Assembly (NCBI GenBank): GCA_018367495.1
Contig: JAGZGB010000014.1
Coordinates: 1 to 31,192, forward strand
Source: Veillonella sp.
GTDB taxonomy: Bacteria > Bacillota_C > Negativicutes > Veillonellales > Veillonellaceae
Direction: 5' to 3'
DNA: 31,192 bases
A model generated the notes under the pieces. It ran no database searches, was not told the origin of the DNA, and was given only the letters and a program-made list of their open reading frames with translations. Positions 7,863-16,030 of this stretch are shown here, in pieces. A program made the position numbers and the translations under genes. Positions within the stretch are counted from its first letter, which is position 1; each line of letters opens with the position of its first letter.

Positions 7863-8288
7863 ATGGAAATGGATCAATTATATACGGAACTTATTTTGGA
7901 ACACAACCAAGATAAGCGTAATAAACATGAGTTAGCTCATTTTACAAATTCTGAACATGGACATAACCCTAGTTGTGGTGATGATCTAACATTACAACTC
8001 AACGTAGAAGATGGCATTATCAAAGATGCTGCTTATACAGGTTCGGGATGTGCTATCAGCCAAGCATCTGCATCTATGATGATTGATATCATTAAGGGTA
8101 AGACTGTTGAAGAAGCTCTTCGTTTGGTAGAAATTTTCTTAGGTATGATTAAAAAAGAAATTACTGATGAAAATGAGTTAGAAGAATTAGAAGATGCTAT
8201 GGCATTACAAAATATCTCTAACATGCCAGCACGTGTTAAGTGTGCGGTTCTTGCATGGCATACATTAAAAGAGGCTTTAAAGAAATAA
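7863..8288 (+). CDS. sufU: Sulfur-transfer protein SufU (zinc-dependent)
   Basis: A 141-residue IscU-like protein. The predicted zinc ligands Cys38 and Asp40 (PSCGDD), Cys63 (GSGCAISQAS) and Cys127 (RVKCAVLAWHTL) are all present and match the Bacillus SufU arrangement. SufU accepts persulfide from SufS through the zinc site and hands it to SufBCD; in this subgroup it is a transferase and not the scaffold. The SufU-specific insertion between the second and third cysteines is present (KGKTVEEALRLVEIF onward). The start ATG is preceded by TAGGAG. It stops 1 bp before the HAD gene. Confidence 0.95.
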   Translation: MEMDQLYTELILEHNQDKRNKHELAHFTNSEHGHNPSCGDDLTLQLNVEDGIIKDAAYTGSGCAISQASASMMIDIIKGKTVEEALRLVEIFLGMIKKEITDENELEELEDAMALQNISNMPARVKCAVLAWHTLKEALKK

Positions 8289-8289
8289 T

Positions 8290-8973
8290 ATGAAGAAAAC
8301 AATATTATTTGACTTAGATGGAACTCTAACAGACTCTCAAGAAGGTATTCTTAAAAGTATTAAATTTGCATTGGAACATTTTGGATATGATGTACCTGAT
8401 GAAGAAACATTGCAATTATTTTTAGGACCACCATTGGTAGATGCTTTTCAAGAGCATTGTGGCATGACCTTTGAGCAAGCGGAAGAAACATACTTTAAAT
8501 TCCGCGAACGGTATGGTACAATCGGCAAATTTGAAAATCAAGTGTATCCGAATATTGTAGACTTGTTGGCTAAATGCAAAACAGAACAATATACTATTGC
8601 TGTTGCTACAGCAAAGCCTGAACATTATGCTAAAGATATTTTAGATCATTTTGAATTAACACCGTACTTCGACGTAATTGTAGGTGCAAATTATGAAAGT
8701 GGTTTGTTGCATAAGAAAGAGATTCTTGAAAAAGCTCTTAAACTTTGTGGCAATCCTTTAACTGATGACAATGGTCGTCGTTTGGCCTTTATGGTAGGCG
8801 ATCGCAAATACGATGTAGAGGCAGCCAATGAACTTGGCTGTATCTCCATTGGTGTTACTTATGGTTATGGTACAGAGGTTGAACTAAAAGAAGCAGACGC
8901 TGAATACATTTGTGATGATGTTGATGAAATTGCAGATGTTCTTGATCTTGAAGAAATGATGGTTCGTAGATAA
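8290..8973 (+). CDS. HAD-superfamily hydrolase, phosphoglycolate phosphatase-like
   Basis: A 227-residue haloacid-dehalogenase-fold phosphatase. Motif I DLDGTLTDS gives the nucleophile Asp8 and acid/base Asp10; motif II is in AVATAKP; the lysine motif is in KKEILEKAL; and motif III is MVGDRKYDVEAA. A helical cap lies between motifs I and II (subfamily IA). It resembles Gph/PpaX/YjjG-type enzymes that remove phosphate from small metabolites, but the substrate cannot be read from sequence. The start lies one base after the sufU stop, so the two are probably co-translated; there is no obvious Fe-S role. A terminator follows, ending the suf transcript. Confidence 0.9.
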   Translation: MKKTILFDLDGTLTDSQEGILKSIKFALEHFGYDVPDEETLQLFLGPPLVDAFQEHCGMTFEQAEETYFKFRERYGTIGKFENQVYPNIVDLLAKCKTEQYTIAVATAKPEHYAKDILDHFELTPYFDVIVGANYESGLLHKKEILEKALKLCGNPLTDDNGRRLAFMVGDRKYDVEAANELGCISIGVTYGYGTEVELKEADAEYICDDVDEIADVLDLEEMMVRR

Positions 8974-9004
8974 GCTATTATAAATAAAATATCAACCTTA
9001 AAAG

Positions 9005-9031
9005 GCTAGAGGAATTTCCTCTAGCTTTTTT
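9005..9031 (+). terminator. Terminator of the suf-HAD operon
   Basis: GCTAGAGGAA (9005-9014) is complementary to TTCCTCTAGC (9016-9025), and six T follow. It lies about 30 bp after the HAD stop codon. Confidence 0.92.
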
Positions 9032-9039
9032 AGACAGAT

Positions 9040-9072
9040 AAAAAAGGACTAGCCAATAAGGTTAGTCCTTTT
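9040..9072 (-). terminator. Terminator of the SpeD-like gene (minus strand)
   Basis: A 13-bp stem (9042-9054 with 9060-9072, one G-T pair) reads on the minus strand into a run of T at 9045-9040. It begins 3 bp beyond the minus-strand stop codon and faces the suf terminator, so the two operons converge on paired hairpins. Confidence 0.85.
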
Positions 9073-9075
9073 GCA

Positions 9076-9582
9076 TTATTTCTTTAGGCCGCTTTTTTTA
9101 GCTAATGTTTTGATAACCTTAGCACTTTGTTTTTTTAATTTGCCACCTGTTTGTTTGAGTTGGATACGTGTACGAGAAACACGACCAAGTGTAGTAATCT
9201 TAGTTTTGCGACGTGGCTTCATATCTCGCTCGTTACCAAAGTCGCCACGTTGTACACTTGTTGCTTTTACCTTTTCCGCTCTAAAAGATTTACGTAATGC
9301 TTTCATAATCAATGTAAGCGGTAAGGATTGCTCAAAAGAATACAAATCAACAGCTACATAGCCGAGAGCAGGATATGTGTGCAATGTAAAGTGAAAGCCG
9401 GGTGCAACAGATAGGAGGGCGATCTCCTCGTCCATAACTTGACAACTGATTTCATCAACATCAAGGTCAGCTAAATCAAATGCAGTTGCTACACTTTCTT
9501 GTACAGCTGTAGCGGATGAGATTGCATCTTCATCGCAAGAATATAAATCAATTAACAGTTCTTGTCCTAATGCTTCTGCCAT
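9076..9582 (-). CDS. Degenerate S-adenosylmethionine decarboxylase-like protein with a basic tail
   Basis: A 168-residue protein. Residues about 5-115 align by eye with bacterial SpeD (LGQELLIDLYSCD near the start, then FHFTLHTYPALGYVAVDLYSF). In true SpeD the equivalent stretch reads SESHLTIH, where the serine self-cleaves to make the pyruvoyl group. Here it is Pro61-Gly62-Phe63, so that serine is Phe63. The proton-donor cysteine of the VYTC motif is also a phenylalanine (Phe83). His64 and His68 remain. Decarboxylase activity is therefore not expected. Residues 121-168 hold 18 Lys/Arg and no acidic residue, which may suggest binding to nucleic acid, ribosomes or another polyanion (inference). 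The start ATG at 9582 follows AAGAAGGTG on the minus strand. It diverges from ctsR and shares its heptad-rich spacer. Confidence 0.8.
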   Translation of the reverse strand: MAEALGQELLIDLYSCDEDAISSATAVQESVATAFDLADLDVDEISCQVMDEEIALLSVAPGFHFTLHTYPALGYVAVDLYSFEQSLPLTLIMKALRKSFRAEKVKATSVQRGDFGNERDMKPRRKTKITTLGRVSRTRIQLKQTGGKLKKQSAKVIKTLAKKSGLKK

Positions 9583-9646
9583 AATAACACCTTCTTTCAG
9601 AAAAATATATCTTATTTATTATACATAGAATTTAAGATTAAGTCCA

Positions 9647-9674
9647 ATTATAGTAGAGTGAATTAAAAGGTCAA
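9647..9674 (-). promoter_or_regulatory. Promoter of the SpeD-like gene (minus strand)
   Basis: Read on the minus strand, TTGACC (9674-9669) and TATAAT (9652-9647) are spaced 16 bp apart. The -35 box lies within a GGTCAAA heptad (9669-9675), so a CtsR-type repressor there would block it. Confidence 0.7.
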
Positions 9675-9761
9675 ATTTATATGATATATAATTTGACTTT
9701 TATATTGACTAAAGTCAAAAAGTCAAATATAATAAATGTATATAAAAAGCAAATAGTCAAA
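9669..9761. promoter_or_regulatory. Array of CtsR-like heptads between the SpeD-like gene and ctsR
   Basis: Heptads matching the CtsR half-site (A/G)GTCAAA occur at 9669-9675, 9713-9719, 9721-9727 and 9755-9761 on the + strand. Inverted copies are TTTGACT at 9692-9698 and ATTGACT at 9704-9710. Known CtsR operators are direct repeats with 3 bp between heptads. Here the clear direct pair (9713-9727) has a 1-bp gap, and 9755-9761 is preceded by a weaker AAGCAAA with the same 1-bp gap. Autoregulation by CtsR is the natural inference. The spacing is atypical. Confidence 0.7.
9705..9733 (+). promoter_or_regulatory. Promoter of ctsR-mcsA-mcsB-clpC
   Basis: TTGACT (9705-9710) and TATAAT (9728-9733) are spaced 17 bp apart. 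The spacer is occupied by two direct AGTCAAA heptads, so a bound CtsR would sit across the RNA polymerase site. Confidence 0.85.
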
Positions 9762-9796
9762 AATATATTAAATAAAATGTTAAAGAGGTGTTTTTT

Positions 9797-10276
9797 ATGA
9801 GTATGATAGCTGATAAAATAGAAAAGTTTATATTAGATCGTATGCGTGAAGAACAAGAGAAATTAATTTTAAAGCGTAACGAATTAGCCGATGAATTAGA
9901 TTGTGCACCATCACAAATTAGTTATGTATTAAGTACACGATTTTCTAATGAGCGTGGGTTTGATGTTGAATCAAGACGTGGCCTAGGTGGATATATTCGT
10001 ATTACTAAGTTAAATCCAAAAAGTTCCGATGCTCTACCAGCTGTAACAACCTATCGTATCTATGAAGGTCAAAATACTGTGGATCCTTTAATTGATATTA
10101 AAGATGTAGACCAATCGTTATTGCAATTATTACAAGCAGAAAAAATTACTCGTCGTGAAGCTCAATTAATGCATAATTCTTTTGCTACATTGATTGAAAA
10201 TACCGACATTGAACATCGTAATGATGCTGTACGTCAATTGTATGCAACAATGGTGGATACACTACGAAAGGGGTGA
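9797..10276 (+). CDS. ctsR: Transcriptional repressor of class III heat-shock genes CtsR
   Basis: A 159-residue repressor. An N-terminal helix-turn-helix (about residues 27-50, including CAPSQISYVLSTRFS) is followed by the wing motif SRRGLGGYIRI (residues 59-69) and a C-terminal dimerisation domain. CtsR represses clp genes and is released on heating or protein stress with help from McsB. The Bacillus wing has four glycines in a row that act as the heat sensor; here the second is Leu63 (RGLGG). ATG 9797 is used because AGAGGTG ends 6 bp before it; a GTG at 9788 lies inside that ribosome-binding site. It leads the operon ctsR-mcsA-mcsB-clpC and is probably autoregulated through the heptads in its promoter. 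Confidence 0.95.
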   Translation: MSMIADKIEKFILDRMREEQEKLILKRNELADELDCAPSQISYVLSTRFSNERGFDVESRRGLGGYIRITKLNPKSSDALPAVTTYRIYEGQNTVDPLIDIKDVDQSLLQLLQAEKITRREAQLMHNSFATLIENTDIEHRNDAVRQLYATMVDTLRKG

Positions 10277-10282
10277 TGATCA

Positions 10283-10822
10283 ATGATATGTGATCATTGC
10301 CATAAAAATGAAGCTACCATCCATATGACAAATATTGTAAATAATCAGAAGACGGAACAGCATTTGTGCAATACTTGTGCTAATAAATTACAGCAAGAGG
10401 GAAAATTATCTCCTTATAGTTCCTTTATGAATGATATGTGGGATAATAGTTTTTTTACTAACGATTTCTTCAAAAATATGGTATATCCAGATAACTTATT
10501 AAAATCTCATCAATCAAAACGGTGTCCACAATGTGGTATTACTTATGATGAGTTTAATCGGGTAGGTAAATTTGGGTGTGGCCAATGTTATGAAACATTT
10601 GCCAGTGAAATAAAACCGTTATTACAACGTTTGCAAGGTAGTTCTGAATATGAAGGGGCAGTTCCTAGTCATGGTAATAATGTGTTTAAAGCTAAGTATG
10701 AAGTTAAACAATTGCGTAATCAATTAGAGACGGCAATTCAAGCAGAGAAATTTGAAGATGCAGCTATCTTAAGGGACAAAATTAAAGAATTAGAAGCCAT
10801 CATTGGTGGCGGTAAAGAGTAG
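10283..10822 (+). CDS. mcsA: McsA, zinc-binding activator of the McsB arginine kinase
   Basis: A 179-residue protein with paired CxxC zinc motifs at Cys3/Cys6, Cys29/Cys32, Cys81/Cys84 and Cys99/Cys102, then a C-terminal UVR domain (about residues 139-172, YEVKQLRNQLETAIQAEKFEDAAILRDKI). In Bacillus, McsA binds and activates McsB, tunes CtsR control and responds to metal or thiol stress. The start ATG lies 6 bp after the ctsR stop. The UVR helix pair resembles the middle-domain segment of the downstream ClpC, consistent with a shared partner surface. Confidence 0.95.
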   Translation: MICDHCHKNEATIHMTNIVNNQKTEQHLCNTCANKLQQEGKLSPYSSFMNDMWDNSFFTNDFFKNMVYPDNLLKSHQSKRCPQCGITYDEFNRVGKFGCGQCYETFASEIKPLLQRLQGSSEYEGAVPSHGNNVFKAKYEVKQLRNQLETAIQAEKFEDAAILRDKIKELEAIIGGGKE

Positions 10823-10834
10823 GAGGTTCTTATT

Positions 10835-11896
10835 ATGTTAGATGTTATATTAGACTCTCCTCTAAGTCCTTGGTTACAGCATGATATAGATACAACTGAT
10901 CATATTGTTATTTCTAGTCGGATTCGATTAGCAAGAAACTTTGATGGTGTGCTTTTTACAAATCGAAATGATATGTCGTCATTAGAAAAAGTAAATTCTT
11001 TTTCTAGAAGTTTGCTTAAACCCCTAAAAGATGTAGATGGACATCAATATTCCAATATTAACCTAGAGCAATTAAGTGAACGTGATCGGGCTATATTAGT
11101 GGAAAAACATTTGATGAGCCCTGCTTTAGAGGAAAAACTACCGTACCGCAACTTAGTGGTTTCTGACGATGCATCAATTGTGATTATGGTAAATGAAGAA
11201 GATCATTTGCGAATTCAGTCGATGGTTTCTGGATTAAAATTAGAAGAAGCTTATAAACGTGTTTTAAAAATTGATAAAGCTATAGAAGCAAAATATCCAT
11301 ATGCCTTTGATGAACGATTTGGTTATTTAACAGCTTGTCCAACTAATGTAGGTACAGGTTTACGAGCATCTGTAATGTTACATTTGCCAGCATTGACTAT
11401 ATCTGGAAAAATTACACGACTCATTCGTAGCATCATTCAACTAGGCTACTCTGTACGTGGATTATATGGGGAAGGTTCTGAAGCATTAGGGAATATTTAC
11501 CAAATTTCTAATCAACGTACCATGGGTGTTAGTGAAGAGAATACCATCGAGCAATTGACGAAGGTTGTAGAAGGAATTATCGCAGAAGAGCGAAAATCTC
11601 GTCAGTTATTATTACATAATGATAAAGAAGGCTTAGAAGATGTGTTATGGCGCTCTTATGGGGTTCTACAGAATGCACGCCGTGTAAATGGTAAAGAGGC
11701 CTTAACAAAGCTTAGTGATATCCAGTTAGGTGTTGAGTTAGATATTTTACCTCAATGGTATAAGGATTCGTTTAATGAGTTGATTGCTATAACTAGACCT
11801 AATTTCCTTTCAAAATATGCAGGAAATGATAATCTAACAGATATTGAGTGTGATAGCTATCGGGCAAAAGTAATCCGTCAAAAGCTTTCACATTAA
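10835..11896 (+). CDS. mcsB: Protein arginine kinase McsB
   Basis: A 353-residue phosphagen-kinase-fold enzyme that phosphorylates arginines, marking proteins for ClpCP and inactivating CtsR. SSRIRLARN (residues 27-35) is the kinase N-terminal mark, VNEEDHLRIQ follows, LTACPTNVGTGLRASVM carries the conserved cysteine (about residue 168), and GLYGEGSEALGNIYQISNQ belongs to the nucleotide and substrate region. The C-terminal phosphoarginine-binding motif, RDxxRA in Bacillus, reads CDSYRA here (339-344), so its first arginine is missing. The start ATG has TAGGAGG upstream, 12 bp after mcsA. Confidence 0.95.
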   Translation: MLDVILDSPLSPWLQHDIDTTDHIVISSRIRLARNFDGVLFTNRNDMSSLEKVNSFSRSLLKPLKDVDGHQYSNINLEQLSERDRAILVEKHLMSPALEEKLPYRNLVVSDDASIVIMVNEEDHLRIQSMVSGLKLEEAYKRVLKIDKAIEAKYPYAFDERFGYLTACPTNVGTGLRASVMLHLPALTISGKITRLIRSIIQLGYSVRGLYGEGSEALGNIYQISNQRTMGVSEENTIEQLTKVVEGIIAEERKSRQLLLHNDKEGLEDVLWRSYGVLQNARRVNGKEALTKLSDIQLGVELDILPQWYKDSFNELIAITRPNFLSKYAGNDNLTDIECDSYRAKVIRQKLSH

Positions 11897-12023
11897 TATA
11901 TATTTTCAAAATCAAACTTACACATAATTCAGTTAAAAGATATTCCAATGGTATATCCTATCATTGTTTACATATATTTGAAGAGAAATAATTACAATTT
12001 ACATAGATAGATGAGGTGATAGT
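11897..12023 (+). promoter_or_regulatory. mcsB-clpC spacer with a possible weak promoter
   Basis: The 127-bp gap has an imperfect hairpin (11939-11957) without a T-run, and a weak candidate promoter, TTGTTT (11964-11969) and AATAAT (11987-11992) at 17 bp. No CtsR heptad is present, so clpC is most likely controlled mainly from the ctsR promoter. Confidence 0.3.
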
Positions 12024-14471
12024 ATGATGCAACGATTTACAGATGATGCACAGCGTATCCTTTCCTTTGCACAAGAAGCTGCACTGGAGTTGGGACATGA
12101 CTATGTAGGCACTGAACATGTACTCATCGGCCTGACAAAGGTTAAAAATGGTGTTGCTGCTAAGGCATTAGAAGAGCTTGGTATTGTTACAGAAGATATT
12201 TTTGAAGCTGTAGAAGAGCAAGTGGGCCGTGGTAATAAAAAAGCGACATCCATATATATGACACCACGTGTTAAGCATGTACTTGAGTTAGCTATTCAAG
12301 TTGCTAATCGCATGAATCATAATTACGTTGGCACTGAGCATATTCTACTTGGTTTACTCAGCGACGGCGGTGGTGTTGCAGTTGGGATTTTACGGGCTAT
12401 GAATATTCGTAGCAACGATATAGTAGAAGCGATTCGTCATATTCTTGGTTCTAGTACTAATGGTGATCATAGTGGGCAAGAAGGAGCGAATAACAATGGC
12501 GACTTAGGTGAATTAACTGATTTTGGTACGGACTTAAATGAGTCTGCAAAACAAGGTAAAATTGATCCTGTTATTGGTCGCGATACTGAAATTCAACGAG
12601 TTATTCAAATACTTAGTCGTAGAACTAAAAATAATCCAGTTCTTATCGGTGAACCCGGTGTAGGTAAGACGGCCATTGCTGAAGGTTTAGCGCAACGTAT
12701 TGTTAACGGTAATGTGCCAGAAAATTTGCGCAATAAACGCATTGTTTCTCTAAGTATTAGCTCTATGTTAGCTGGTGCAAAATACCGTGGCGAATTTGAA
12801 GAGCGTTTAAAAAAAGCGATTGATGAAGTTCAACAACATGATGATATGATTATCTTCATTGATGAAATTCACACATTAGTTGGTGCAGGTGCCACTGAAG
12901 GCGCTATGGATGCGGCAAACATTTTAAAACCAGCTTTGGCACGCGGTGAATTCCAAGTTATTGGCGCTACAACCCTTGATGAATATAAAAAGCATATTGA
13001 AAAAGATGCTGCCTTAGAGCGTCGTTTCCAACCTGTTCAAGTAGGGGAACCTAATGAAGAGGATGCTCTTGAAATCTTGAGAGGCTTACGTGATCGTTAT
13101 GAGGCCTTCCATAAGGCTAAAATTACAGATGAAGCATTAAAAGCTGCTGTTACTTTATCTAGTAGATATATTACAGATCGATTTTTGCCGGATAAAGCTA
13201 TCGATGTAGTTGATGAGGCTGCATCTAAGGTTCGTATGAAGGTATTTTCGGCGGCACCAGATGTTAAAGCTTTAGAAGACAGACTCAATTCGGTTAAGAA
13301 GGAAAAAGAAGCGGCTGTCACATCACAAGATTTTGAAAAGGCCGCTAAACTTCGTGATGAAGAGCAAGCTCTAGTTAAAGAAATCGATGATAAAAAATCT
13401 GTTGCTAAAGAAGAAAGTGATCAAAAACTAATTGTTACAGAAGATGATATTGCTGCTGTAGTAGCTCAATGGACTGGTATTCCAGTTGCAAAAATCGGAG
13501 AAGAAGAATCAGAAACCTTGCTTCATTTAGAAGATGAGTTACATAAACGCGTCATCGGTCAAGATGATGCTGTTATAGCTGTAGCAAAAGCTGTGCGCCG
13601 TGCAAGGGCTGGATTAAAGGATCCGAAACGTCCAATTGGTTCCTTCTTATTCCTTGGACCAACAGGGGTTGGTAAAACTGAGCTAGCAAGAGCGCTTGCA
13701 TCCTCCTTGTTCGGCGATGAATCTGCTATGATTCGACTTGATATGTCTGAATATATGGAAAAACATACTGTTTCCCGTTTAGTTGGGGCACCTCCTGGAT
13801 ATGTAGGCTATGAAGAGGGAGGCCAATTGACTGATGCAGTTCGTCGTAAACCATATAGCGTTATTTTACTTGACGAAGTAGAAAAGGCTCATGCAGATTT
13901 CTTTAATATTCTATTACAAGTTCTTGATGATGGTCGTCTTACAGATAGTCAAGGGAGAACCGTAGACTTCAGAAATACGGTAATCATCATGACTAGTAAC
14001 TTAGGTGCTAAAGCATTACATAAGAACTCTACAGAATTAGGTTTCTTGGCACCGAAAAAAGTAGAATCTCATACTAATGATTCTAAAACCAAAGATTTTA
14101 AAGAGGCTAAGAAATCTGTTCTGGATGCTGTAAAACATCATTTCAGACCAGAGTTCTTAAATCGTATTGATGAGATGATTGTATTCCATCCATTAACTGA
14201 AGAGGACTTAACAAAAATTGTAATAATTTTGATGAGTGATGTGATAAAACGTCTTGGAGAACGTGATTTACAATTAGAAATTACACCTGAGGCTATGAAA
14301 TTGCTCGTTAAAGAAGGTTCCGATTTTACTATGGGTGCTCGGCCTTTGAAACGCGCTATTCAACGCTTAATTGAGGACCCTGTATCTGATCTTATTTTGA
14401 AAGGAGAGGCGATAGCAGGCAAAACTATTAAAGTAGATGCAAAGGATAATGATATTGTTGTAACGATTTAA
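12024..14471 (+). CDS. clpC: ATP-dependent Clp protease ATPase subunit ClpC
   Basis: An 815-residue Hsp100 unfoldase that feeds substrates, including arginine-phosphorylated proteins, to ClpP. The order is a doubled Clp-N domain (about 1-145), AAA domain 1 with Walker [10 protein letters not shown] and Walker [11 protein letters not shown], a UVR-like middle domain (about 410-470, with [15 protein letters not shown]), AAA domain 2 with GPTGVGKTE and [11 protein letters not shown], and a C-terminal D2-small domain. The LGF tripeptide (ELGFLAP, about residue 672) is in the position of the ClpP-docking loop. The start ATG at 12024 follows GAGGTGAT; an adjacent ATG at 12027 is an alternative. It is last in the ctsR operon. 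Confidence 0.97.
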   Translation: MMQRFTDDAQRILSFAQEAALELGHDYVGTEHVLIGLTKVKNGVAAKALEELGIVTEDIFEAVEEQVGRGNKKATSIYMTPRVKHVLELAIQVANRMNHNYVGTEHILLGLLSDGGGVAVGILRAMNIRSNDIVEAIRHILGSSTNGDHSGQEGANNNGDLGELTDFGTDLNESAKQGKIDPVIGRDTEIQRVIQILSRRTKNNPVLIGEPGVGKTAIAEGLAQRIVNGNVPENLRNKRIVSLSISSMLAGAKYRGEFEERLKKAIDEVQQHDDMIIFIDEIHTLVGAGATEGAMDAANILKPALARGEFQVIGATTLDEYKKHIEKDAALERRFQPVQVGEPNEEDALEILRGLRDRYEAFHKAKITDEALKAAVTLSSRYITDRFLPDKAIDVVDEAASKVRMKVFSAAPDVKALEDRLNSVKKEKEAAVTSQDFEKAAKLRDEEQALVKEIDDKKSVAKEESDQKLIVTEDDIAAVVAQWTGIPVAKIGEEESETLLHLEDELHKRVIGQDDAVIAVAKAVRRARAGLKDPKRPIGSFLFLGPTGVGKTELARALASSLFGDESAMIRLDMSEYMEKHTVSRLVGAPPGYVGYEEGGQLTDAVRRKPYSVILLDEVEKAHADFFNILLQVLDDGRLTDSQGRTVDFRNTVIIMTSNLGAKALHKNSTELGFLAPKKVESHTNDSKTKDFKEAKKSVLDAVKHHFRPEFLNRIDEMIVFHPLTEEDLTKIVIILMSDVIKRLGERDLQLEITPEAMKLLVKEGSDFTMGARPLKRAIQRLIEDPVSDLILKGEAIAGKTIKVDAKDNDIVVTI

Positions 14472-14641
14472 TATAAATACAAAAATAAATAGTTAATGAC
14501 TACTTTTCATATAAATTATATGGCTTAAATGGTATACTATAGAATAATGATAGCAACCATGTAGTAACATTATGCATAAAAGGTCATGAATGGTTATCAT
14601 TCATGGCCTTTTTTTATCTTTTATAACAGTTTTGAGGTATT
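14472..14641 (+). terminator. Spacer with terminator between clpC and radA
   Basis: GGTCATGAATG (14582-14592) pairs with CATTCATGGCC (14598-14608, one G-T pair), and seven T follow to 14615. A TATACT at 14533-14538 resembles a -10 box but has no matching -35. The rest of the 170-bp spacer is AT-rich and holds no gene. No convincing promoter for radA was found. Confidence 0.85.
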
Positions 14642-16015
14642 ATGGCAAAAGCAAAATCAGTATTCTTCTGTCAAAATTGTGGCGCGGAGTCTTCTAAATG
14701 GATGGGGCGTTGTCCACAATGTGGAGAATGGAATACATTAGTTGAAGAGATTATTAAAGAAACTAAACATAGCCACACACCTTCACGAGGTGTGGGAAAT
14801 CAAACAACAAAACCAACAGCTTTACCAGATATTGAAATTTCATCTATCGCTCGTGTATCTACTACCTTTGGTGAAATCGACCGCGTATTAGGTGGTGGGA
14901 TTGTTCCTGGGGCTCTTATGCTCTTAGGTGGTGATCCTGGTATAGGCAAGTCTACACTACTTCTTCAAGTATCCCAAAAGGTAGCCGATACGGTAGGTAC
15001 TGTACTATATGCATCTGGAGAAGAATCTCAATTACAGCTTAAGCTTCGGGCAGAACGACTTCATATCAATAGTGAACGACTACAAGTTATTGCCGATACA
15101 GATTTAGATCATATCTTAGAGCAAGCTGATGCAATGACGCCTTCTTTGTTAGTTATCGACTCTATTCAAACCATGTATACCGGAGATATCGATGCTGCTC
15201 CAGGTAGTGTTAGTCAAGTGCGAGAATGTACATCGCGTCTCCTTCGCTTCTGTAAAGAACGAAATATTCCAACAGTAATCATTGGACATGTTACTAAGGA
15301 AGGCAATATTGCGGGGCCTCGTATGTTAGAACATATGGTGGATATAGTGCTTTATTTTGAAGGCGAACGTTCTTATCAATTCCGTATTTTGCGCTCTATT
15401 AAGAATCGTTTTGGCTCTACATCTGAAACCGGTATCTTTGCCATGGTTGAGGAAGGGTTACAAGAGTTATCTAATCCATCAGCTTCCTTATTGGCAGAAC
15501 GATCTGATGAGGAAAGCGGCAGCGCCGTTATGATTTATCTTGAAGGAGTTCGTCCTATCCTTGTAGAGGTACAAAGCCTTGTTGTTACGACTGCTTTTGG
15601 TATGCCTAGAAGAACTGCAATTGGTTATGACCTTAATCGTTTAATTGTACTTTTGGCAGTATTAGAAAAACGTTGTGGTTTTACGTTAGGTAATAAGGAC
15701 GTGTATGTTAATGTTATTGGTGGTCTCAAGGTAAATGAACCAGCTTGTGACTTGTCTATGGCTGTTGCTATCGTATCTAATTTAAAAAATCGTATTGTTC
15801 CTACCGATATGGTTATCTTAGGTGAGGTAGGCTTGACTGGTAATGTTCGTAGCATTCCACGTATTGAACAACGTATCAATGAAGCTAAGAAATTAGGCTT
15901 TAAAAAGTTTATTATTCCTGAAGGCAATTATAAGCAAATCAAGGATAATGATAGTTCTATCAAGATTAGAGGCGTCAAATCTATTCAAGAGGCGATGCAG
16001 CTCGTGTTTTCTTAA
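14642..16015 (+). CDS. radA: DNA repair protein RadA
   Basis: A 457-residue RecA-like protein that helps process branched recombination intermediates. It has an N-terminal zinc finger (Cys10, Cys13, Cys24, Cys27), a RecA-type core with Walker A GGDPGIGKST (about residues 96-105), the diagnostic KNRFG motif (around residue 254) and a C-terminal Lon-protease-like domain. The length is typical. The start ATG at 14642 follows TTGAGGT. Location directly after clpC and before the PIN/TRAM gene matches a common Firmicute order. Confidence 0.96.
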   Translation: MAKAKSVFFCQNCGAESSKWMGRCPQCGEWNTLVEEIIKETKHSHTPSRGVGNQTTKPTALPDIEISSIARVSTTFGEIDRVLGGGIVPGALMLLGGDPGIGKSTLLLQVSQKVADTVGTVLYASGEESQLQLKLRAERLHINSERLQVIADTDLDHILEQADAMTPSLLVIDSIQTMYTGDIDAAPGSVSQVRECTSRLLRFCKERNIPTVIIGHVTKEGNIAGPRMLEHMVDIVLYFEGERSYQFRILRSIKNRFGSTSETGIFAMVEEGLQELSNPSASLLAERSDEESGSAVMIYLEGVRPILVEVQSLVVTTAFGMPRRTAIGYDLNRLIVLLAVLEKRCGFTLGNKDVYVNVIGGLKVNEPACDLSMAVAIVSNLKNRIVPTDMVILGEVGLTGNVRSIPRIEQRINEAKKLGFKKFIIPEGNYKQIKDNDSSIKIRGVKSIQEAMQLVFS

Positions 16016-16030
16016 TTAGGAGGTGATTTG

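Noticed and set aside
9071..9361. Plus-strand open frame opposite the SpeD-like gene
   Set aside because: It starts inside the bidirectional terminator hairpin with no ribosome-binding site. The minus strand has the better start, promoter and recognisable fold.
9076..9582. Active S-adenosylmethionine decarboxylase (speD)
   Set aside because: The serine that must become the pyruvoyl group is absent (Pro-Gly-Phe at 61-63) and the catalytic cysteine is Phe83, so the enzymatic name would mislead.
14533..14615. Second promoter-terminator short RNA, between clpC and radA
   Set aside because: TATACT at 14533 has no recognisable -35 at 16-18 bp, so the hairpin is most simply the clpC terminator.
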